Shown: in pieces, positions 1-4,699 of the stretch
Numbering within the stretch: the stretch's first letter is position 1
How the letters are laid out: each line of letters starts with the position of its first letter
Assembly (NCBI GenBank): GCA_045598025.1
Contig: JAZLLH010000062.1
Location: 1 to 6,452 of the forward strand
Length of the DNA: 6,452 nucleotides
Direction of reading: 5' to 3'
DNA from: UBA1195 sp045598025
GTDB taxonomy: Bacteria > Bacteroidota > Bacteroidia > Bacteroidales > WCHB1-69
The notes under the pieces: generated by a model
Database searches by the model: none
The model's input: the letters and a program-made list of their open reading frames with translations, nothing else
What the model was told of the DNA's origin: nothing
Program-made: the position numbers and the translations under genes

Positions 1-2
1 TC

Positions 3-5
3 CAT
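3..5 (-). other. Possible start codon of a further downstream gene (cut by window edge)
   Basis: On the minus strand an ATG follows the exporter stop codon after one base, the same one-base spacing as at the junction upstream of the exporter. Only ATGGA is visible (Met, then Glu or Asp), so nothing can be said about the product. The reading is supported only by position and by the tight packing of the cluster; a chance ATG is quite possible. Confidence 0.3.
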
Positions 6-6
6 T

Positions 7-1827
7 CTATAACTCCTGCAGTTTTACCCAGTTATAGTACAAACCCTTTTGCCGGTACAGCTCGCTGTGTGTGCCGTGTTCGACGATGTGTCCGTGGTCA
101 AGTACCAGAATCTCGTCGGCTTTCTGTACCGTGGTCAGGCGGTGGGCGATGATGACGGCCGTGCGCTGTTGCAGCAGACGGTCCAGAGCCTGCTGGACCA
201 GCTGTTCCGACTGGCTGTCAAGGGCAGCGGTCGCTTCGTCCAACAGCAGGATTTGCGGGTCGCGCAGCAGGGCGCGGGCAATGCTCAGGCGCTGCCGCTG
301 ACCGCCGGAAAGCGTCATGCCCCGGTCTCCGATGAGGGTATCGTAGCCCTGCGGCAGTTCCTGGATGAAGTCGTCGGCATTGGCCATGCGGGCGGCTTCC
401 CTGACTTTTTCCAGGGGAATATCTTTCAGCCCGAAGCAGAGGTTGTTGTACACCGTATCGTGGAAAAGCACCACTTCCTGGCTGACCAGCCCCATCAGTC
501 CGCGCACATCGGAAATCACGTAGTCGCGGATATCGTGCCCGTCAATCAGAATTTCTCCTTCATTGACATCATAGAAGCGCAGCAGCAGGTTGGTGACGGT
601 GGTTTTTCCGGAACCGGATGCCCCGACAATGGCGATGACTTTGCCCTTGGGCAGTGTCAGGGAGAAACGGTCCAGCACTGTATTTTCGCCTTCGTAGGCA
701 AAGCGCACGTTCCGGCATTCAATGCGGTCTTCAAAGTTTTTCAGCGGAAGTGCATCGGGTTTTTCCACGATGACTTCATCGGAATCGATGATTTCGAAAA
801 TGCGCCGTACAGATACCATGAAGCGTTCGATGTAACTGATGTTTTTGATGGCGGTTTGTATGGGAGTAATCAGTCTGGCAAAAAGAATGACAAACAATAT
901 CAATGTATCGGCTTTTAAGTGCTGACTCCCTTTGAACAGAAGGAGGCTTCCGATGAAAATGACCAGGCAAAGTCCGCAGATGGCCAGCATTTCGGCCAAT
1001 ATACCAGAAAGTTCAATGCGTCGCAGCGCTTTGTTGGTAACTTTGTTGAACCTGATTCCCATTTGGTGGAAGCGTTCACGGAAAAAGTCAATAGCCGTGT
1101 AGGCCTTGATGACTTTGAGACCGGAAATACTCTCCTCGTAGGCTGCATGGATGAGGCTCAGCTGTTCCTGTCCTTTTTTGCTGTTTCTTCGGACGCTTTC
1201 GCTGATTTTGGAAGTCAGGAATATGGTCAGCGGGAAAACCACAAAGGCGGAAAGTGTCAGCATCGGGCTGATCATCAGCAGCGCAATAGCATATACCAGT
1301 ATTTGAAAAGGTTCCCGGCTGAATAGCAGTATGCTGTTTTTGACCACGCTGTTCACTTCCTGCATATCGGAATTCAGGCGGGTGATGATGTCACCGCCCC
1401 TGTGAGTGGTGTAGAAGGACAGAGGCAGAATCAGTGTGCGTTCGTAAAGTTCGTTGCGCAGGTCACGGGTCACATTCAGACTGACAGGATTCAAAAAATA
1501 CAGGCCCAGAAAACGGAACAGGTTGGATAGCAGGGCACAGCCCAAAAACAGGGCCGAAACCATTCCCAATGCGGCATTTGTCCCATGAGTTTGCTGCAAT
1601 TCGTTGATGTAGTAGGACAGTATTCCAATCAGATTGTCGATGTTCAGGGAAAATTCCGGTCGGACAGGAACCGGATCCGTCAATCCGAACAGTATGGAGG
1701 CAAAGGGGACAATGAGTCCGAAGGTGAACAGGGAAAAAAAGGCAAACAGCAGGTGAAAGAACACCGAAAGCAGGATGTATCCGGAGTAGGGCCTGCAATA
1801 CCGTAAAATGCGTGGATAAGCTTTCAT
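7..1827 (-). CDS. MsbA-type ABC exporter, fused membrane and ATPase domains (606 aa)
   Basis: A complete type IV ABC exporter half-transporter, expected to act as a homodimer in the inner membrane, using ATP to move a lipid or other amphiphile outward. The membrane domain covers about residues 1-330, with hydrophobic segments near 17-42, 87-112, 165-185, 187-206, 276-298 and 306-325. The ATPase domain follows with all the expected motifs: A-loop Tyr378, Walker A GASGSGKT (402-409), Q-loop Gln450, X-loop GDRG (500-503), signature LSGGQ (506-510), Walker B ILLLDE (526-531) with catalytic Glu531, D-loop AALD (534-537) and switch His562. No key residue is missing, so it should be active. The loop between the first two membrane segments (about 48-85) is long and hydrophilic compared with E. 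coli MsbA. The ATG lies one base after the stop of the upstream gene and has no clear Shine-Dalgarno sequence, so translational coupling is likely. The substrate cannot be read from the sequence; lipid A-core flipping (msbA) is one option, a drug or peptide exporter another, so no symbol is given. Confidence 0.93.
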   Translation of the reverse strand: MKAYPRILRYCRPYSGYILLSVFFHLLFAFFSLFTFGLIVPFASILFGLTDPVPVRPEFSLNIDNLIGILSYYINELQQTHGTNAALGMVSALFLGCALLSNLFRFLGLYFLNPVSLNVTRDLRNELYERTLILPLSFYTTHRGGDIITRLNSDMQEVNSVVKNSILLFSREPFQILVYAIALLMISPMLTLSAFVVFPLTIFLTSKISESVRRNSKKGQEQLSLIHAAYEESISGLKVIKAYTAIDFFRERFHQMGIRFNKVTNKALRRIELSGILAEMLAICGLCLVIFIGSLLLFKGSQHLKADTLILFVILFARLITPIQTAIKNISYIERFMVSVRRIFEIIDSDEVIVEKPDALPLKNFEDRIECRNVRFAYEGENTVLDRFSLTLPKGKVIAIVGASGSGKTTVTNLLLRFYDVNEGEILIDGHDIRDYVISDVRGLMGLVSQEVVLFHDTVYNNLCFGLKDIPLEKVREAARMANADDFIQELPQGYDTLIGDRGMTLSGGQRQRLSIARALLRDPQILLLDEATAALDSQSEQLVQQALDRLLQQRTAVIIAHRLTTVQKADEILVLDHGHIVEHGTHSELYRQKGLYYNWVKLQEL

Positions 1828-1828
1828 G

Positions 1829-3934
1829 TCAAAAATCGGAATTGAGGGACAAATAGAGGACTCCTTTGTTGAATCGGCCGCCTTCCAGACCGAATCCGTA
1901 GTCCAGGCGGATAAAGTAGTTCAGTATGCAGGCATGCAGTCCCAGCCCGAAACCGGCTACCCAGGGAGAAGTGTACTCTTTGAAACTTTTCAATTTCATT
2001 TGCCGTGCAAAGAAAAAACTGGATTTGTCGTAGGGTGTGAATCCGTTCCACGCAGTTCCCACATCGGCAAAGCCCACAACCTGCAGGCTGTTCAGGATGT
2101 TGCTGTGCAGAGGACGGTGAAACAGATACTGCATAAAGGGAAAGCGAAGTTCGGAATTCCATACGAAAAATTTGGAGCCGTTGCGTACATTCTGATGGAA
2201 TCCCCGCAGATTGGTGGCCAGCGCCTGGTAACTGTATGAAATGGAAGTGTCGATGGGATTGTTGGAGTTGAAAAGGGCATGTACCCAGTTGTCCACGCCT
2301 CCCAGGTAGTATACCAGACGGTTTTTTCCATAGGATGCACTCATGGCCCACCGATTGACCCAGACCAGGCTGTGGTGCAGCGGCTGATAGTGACGGAAGT
2401 CCATGCCCGCCACTACCAGGAAGCGGGTGTCGTGCAGCGGGTGGTATAGGGTTTCCGAAAATATTTTTCCCCGGAAACCTTTCCTAAGGTTCACCCTTAT
2501 ATTTTCCGTGTAATCGAACACCAGATCTCCCTTCAAACCGAACCATAGGGCGTAGGCAGTGGGCATTTTCAGGGATGGAAGGTCCATGGCTGCCGTATGG
2601 GTGATGTTGTATCTGGCATAGGGGGTGAGGTGGAAGGCCCGCATCTGATCCAGTGGAAATCCGAATTTGTAAAAAACGGATGCCGTCTGCTGTTTCTGAT
2701 AGAAATTGCTGTACAGCGCGTCACCTATGGATTGGTAATAGACGATGAGCTGCCGGTCAATGCGGCGCGACAGGTCTTCGTAGCTGAACAGGTATTCCAG
2801 CTGATCATTCAGGTGAACGGATATGCCTTCCAGCCGGACGGATGTGCGGCATCCCAAGGTCAGACGATGGTCCTCCATAAAGTCGCGGGAGGTAGTCAGC
2901 AGGGTCAGATTGATGCCCGGGTTGATGTAGATAGGATGTTCTGCATTGATAAACTGCTGGTAATCAATATCAAAATAATCAAAATTGACGGCGGCAACAA
3001 TGCGGTTCCACTGATAGGTGGTTTCGTAGAGGCGGGGAACGGGCAACTCTTGGGCTATGCTGTCTCCAAGGATATTGATTTCCTGTGCCTGGGGCAGTAA
3101 TATGTTTTCCGTGTCATGGTTGAGGTAAAACCGCAGCCACTCTTTCTGCAATAACGCATAATCTTTACCTGAAACATATTCCAAGGCCCGGGGCACGTTG
3201 TAGTCCTTCCTGACATCGGCCAGCACGGATTTCAGACATTCTTCCCCGTAGGTTGCACTCAGATAGCGCCAGAAGGAAATGCCTCCTACCAGTTGTTCGT
3301 TTCTGTTCTGTTTTTCCAAGGTCAGATAGCTCTTGTCCAGCATTCCGTTTCGAACCTGTTCTTCCATGTCTGTCTTCCAGGCTCCGCCCCAATAGGCGCA
3401 AAGTCCTTCCTTGAACCAGATGGGAAGGTTTTCCTTGAGGAGAATGCGCTGAATTCCGTTTTTCTGTTGTACGCACTGATTTACCAGTAATTGTGCGATT
3501 CCGCTGCGGAGGTGTTCCAAAAAATCCGTTGTGTCTTCCCGGGAGTAGAGAATGATTTTCTGGGCTTCGGTCAGGGTCCATCCGTCCTGTTCGAAGAAAC
3601 TGTTGTTGTCGATGCCGATGTTGGATTGGATGTAATCTCCGGAGTCGGCAAACACTATGACCTGGATCTTGTGTTCCATGAGCGCTCCCGTTTTGGCCTG
3701 CAGTTCCTTGCAATAGGATTCCATGTGCAGGGCGGCCACGTTGGCCCATGCTTTGCTTTTGGGGTAGTAGTATATGTCGGCCAGCGGAGTCCGGTAGTAG
3801 GACCAGAGAAAGGTCTTTTTCTGGATGCGGTTTTGCCCGAAGGTAACCTTGGATCCATGGTAGAATTGTGCTGTCCCGAAAGGCAGGAAGCACAGAAAGC
3901 AGAGCAACGAAAGCAGGAATCTATAACGGGACAT
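1829..3934 (-). CDS. Secreted outer-membrane barrel protein with degenerate peptidase-MA-like N-terminal domain (701 aa)
   Basis: No characterised counterpart is recognised. The ATG at 3934 gives a signal peptide: MSRYR, a Leu/Phe/Cys-rich hydrophobic core, then cleavage probably after GTA (residue 22). No lipobox is evident. Residues about 23-275 resemble the gluzincin (peptidase MA-like) domain of large Bacteroidota surface proteins: an IYYYP segment, then LPIWFKEGLCAYWG (170-183), matching the conserved W-x-x-EGL region that follows the zinc site. Where HExxH would be expected there is SGIAQ (144-148), so peptidase activity is unlikely. From about residue 300 the sequence alternates polar and aromatic residues like a transmembrane beta barrel. 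Its end carries Omp85-superfamily-like marks: LRGF (576-579), NSELRFPF (593-600), FADVGTAW (622-629) and a terminal Phe701. As I recall, related long proteins carry a TolB-like propeller between the two parts, and none is apparent here. The start overlaps the end of rsmG by 14 nt and the stop lies one base before the exporter ATG. An in-frame TTG at 3970 is an alternative but less likely start. The outer-membrane location is well supported; the function is unknown. Confidence 0.82.
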   Translation of the reverse strand: MSRYRFLLSLLCFLCFLPFGTAQFYHGSKVTFGQNRIQKKTFLWSYYRTPLADIYYYPKSKAWANVAALHMESYCKELQAKTGALMEHKIQVIVFADSGDYIQSNIGIDNNSFFEQDGWTLTEAQKIILYSREDTTDFLEHLRSGIAQLLVNQCVQQKNGIQRILLKENLPIWFKEGLCAYWGGAWKTDMEEQVRNGMLDKSYLTLEKQNRNEQLVGGISFWRYLSATYGEECLKSVLADVRKDYNVPRALEYVSGKDYALLQKEWLRFYLNHDTENILLPQAQEINILGDSIAQELPVPRLYETTYQWNRIVAAVNFDYFDIDYQQFINAEHPIYINPGINLTLLTTSRDFMEDHRLTLGCRTSVRLEGISVHLNDQLEYLFSYEDLSRRIDRQLIVYYQSIGDALYSNFYQKQQTASVFYKFGFPLDQMRAFHLTPYARYNITHTAAMDLPSLKMPTAYALWFGLKGDLVFDYTENIRVNLRKGFRGKIFSETLYHPLHDTRFLVVAGMDFRHYQPLHHSLVWVNRWAMSASYGKNRLVYYLGGVDNWVHALFNSNNPIDTSISYSYQALATNLRGFHQNVRNGSKFFVWNSELRFPFMQYLFHRPLHSNILNSLQVVGFADVGTAWNGFTPYDKSSFFFARQMKLKSFKEYTSPWVAGFGLGLHACILNYFIRLDYGFGLEGGRFNKGVLYLSLNSDF

Positions 3935-4544
3935 GTATGATCTGCTTTTCCTTGAAAAAGGCTTCTTCAAACCAGACGGAAACGGGGTATTCGTAGTATC
4001 TTTTCACCGGCAGGGCTTTCAGTTCTTTTTCCAGATCTCCTCCTTTGAGGTAGAGAATTCCGTTTTCCAGGCTGTTGCAGGATTTCTTGTCTGCTTTTTT
4101 GCGCACCCATTGGTAAAAAGTGGGCAGGTCGGTTACCGCCCGGCTGACAATGAAATCATAGGTTCCGGGCAGTTCTTCCACCCGGCAGTGGGTCGTTTTT
4201 ACGTTCTGCAATTGCAGGGCTTCTGCCACGGCCTCGACGACTTTGAGCTTTTTCCCGATGGAATCCACCAGATGAAATTGCACATCCGGGAAAAGAATGG
4301 CCAGGGGAATGCCCGGGAAACCGCCGCCGGTGCCCACATCCAAAATGCGGGTGCCGGGTTGGAATCGGATCAGCTTGGCAATGCTGAGCGAATGCAGTAC
4401 GTGATTGGTGTACAGATTTTCGATATCCTTGCGGGAAATGACGTTGATTTTGGCATTCCAGTCCATGTACAGCGGATACAGCATTTCCATCTGTTTCCAT
4501 TGTGCATCGTTCAAATCTGAAAAATATTTCCGAATGATTTCCAT
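3921..4544 (-). CDS. rsmG: 16S rRNA (guanine-527-N7)-methyltransferase RsmG (207 aa)
   Basis: A cytoplasmic class I SAM-dependent methyltransferase (GidB family) that makes m7G527 in the 530 loop of 16S rRNA; in other bacteria, loss of this modification gives low-level streptomycin resistance. The N-terminal helical part contains MDWNAKINVIS (27-37) and the NHVLHSLSI block (47-55), the counterpart of the family's HilDSL motif. The SAM-binding motif is LDVGTGGGFPGIP (68-80), followed by LVDS (92-95) with the acidic residue after strand 2, KKLKVV (98-103), SRAV (134-137) and the late strand YLKGG (165-169). Its length is normal for the family, which is about 200-240 aa. The ATG at 4544 is chosen because the conserved family region starts there; the frame stays open to a TTG at 4688, but that extension would cover the promoter and is not RsmG-like. 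It is the first gene of the minus-strand cluster and overlaps the next gene by 14 nt. The leader is very short and has no Shine-Dalgarno sequence. Confidence 0.96.
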   Translation of the reverse strand: MEIIRKYFSDLNDAQWKQMEMLYPLYMDWNAKINVISRKDIENLYTNHVLHSLSIAKLIRFQPGTRILDVGTGGGFPGIPLAILFPDVQFHLVDSIGKKLKVVEAVAEALQLQNVKTTHCRVEELPGTYDFIVSRAVTDLPTFYQWVRKKADKKSCNSLENGILYLKGGDLEKELKALPVKRYYEYPVSVWFEEAFFKEKQIIHVPL

Positions 4545-4556
4545 AATACAAAAACA

Positions 4557-4570
4557 AATTGCAAAGATAA
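4557..4570 (+). repeat. 14-bp inverted repeat, left arm (rsmG side)
   Basis: AATTGCAAAGATAA is the exact reverse complement of 4666-4679, with 95 nt between the arms. It contains the whole rsmG -7 element plus the bases running into the predicted start site. The 8-bp -7 match is expected of any two promoters in this phylum; the identity of the six flanking bases is what makes it an inverted repeat. Confidence 0.85.
4562..4569 (-). promoter_or_regulatory. Bacteroidota-type -7 element of the rsmG promoter
   Basis: Read on the minus strand this is TATCTTTG, a perfect match to the TAnnTTTG -7 consensus used by the Bacteroidota primary sigma factor. Transcription would start about five bases downstream, near 4557, leaving a leader of only about 10-14 nt before the rsmG ATG at 4544. 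No convincing TTG-type -33 element lies at the usual distance; the nearest candidate, TTCG, is poor and somewhat too far. The call rests on the -7 match and its position. Confidence 0.6.
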
Positions 4571-4619
4571 TGGAAATATGGATATGCATCTCCGAAAAAA
4601 TCGGGATATTTGACGCAGG

Positions 4620-4638
4620 TCTGAAAAATAATTTCAGA
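4620..4638. repeat. 7-bp palindrome between the divergent promoters
   Basis: TCTGAAA (4620-4626) and TTTCAGA (4632-4638) are perfect inverted copies around a 5-nt AATAA centre, giving a 19-bp site about midway between the two -7 elements. Its size and symmetry would suit a dimeric regulator, and it lies just upstream of where the dxs -33 region would be. Short palindromes arise by chance in AT-rich DNA, so an operator role is only a guess. Confidence 0.4.
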
Positions 4639-4665
4639 TAAAGGTCCGTGGCATGCAATAAAAGT

Positions 4666-4679
4666 TTATCTTTGCAATT
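4666..4679 (+). repeat. 14-bp inverted repeat, right arm (dxs side)
   Basis: TTATCTTTGCAATT is the exact reverse complement of the left arm at 4557-4570. It contains the dxs -7 element and the bases just downstream. The matching arms mean both promoters present the same sequence around melting and initiation. Confidence 0.85.
4667..4674 (+). promoter_or_regulatory. Bacteroidota-type -7 element of the dxs promoter
   Basis: TATCTTTG matches the TAnnTTTG consensus exactly, 25 nt upstream of the dxs ATG, giving a predicted leader of about 20 nt. As on the other strand, no good -33 TTG is visible at the usual spacing. The leader contains a weak AAGG (4687-4690) nine bases before the ATG, followed by an AT-rich run, which is typical of Bacteroidota translation starts. 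Confidence 0.62.
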
Positions 4680-4699
4680 ACTTTCCAAGGTAATATAAA

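Larger units (their letters stand above)
4545..4699. promoter_or_regulatory. Divergent promoter region between rsmG and dxs
   Basis: This 155-nt AT-rich gap is the only real intergenic stretch in the window. It contains outward-facing -7 elements for both genes, a 14-bp inverted repeat that includes them, and a short palindrome between them. No tRNA, small-RNA or riboswitch fold is apparent. It holds no rho-independent terminator, as expected between divergent genes. A weak stem CCGA/TCGG with an A5 loop (4592-4604) is too small to interpret. Confidence 0.75.

Noticed and set aside
49..918. 289-codon plus-strand frame opposite the ABC exporter ATPase domain
   Set aside because: It is antisense to an intact, motif-complete ATPase, shows no domain of its own, and has no promoter-like element before it.
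1826..2239. 137-codon plus-strand frame opposite the barrel gene
   Set aside because: It is antisense to the conserved barrel end motifs, with no family resemblance and no start signal.
3935..3970. Upstream TTG start for the barrel protein, adding 12 residues
   Set aside because: The first codon of the extension is TTG. The ATG at 3934 gives a normal short signal peptide and a 14-nt overlap with rsmG rather than 50 nt. The longer form cannot be fully excluded, since its extra residues are basic.
4592..4604. Small CCGA-A5-TCGG stem in the intergenic gap as a terminator
   Set aside because: The stem is only four base pairs and has no following U-tract, and neither flanking gene ends here.
4545..4688. 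48-residue N-terminal extension of RsmG from a TTG at 4688
   Set aside because: It would translate across the predicted rsmG promoter and the inverted repeat. The extra residues do not resemble RsmG, and the ATG at 4544 coincides with the family's normal N-terminus and length.
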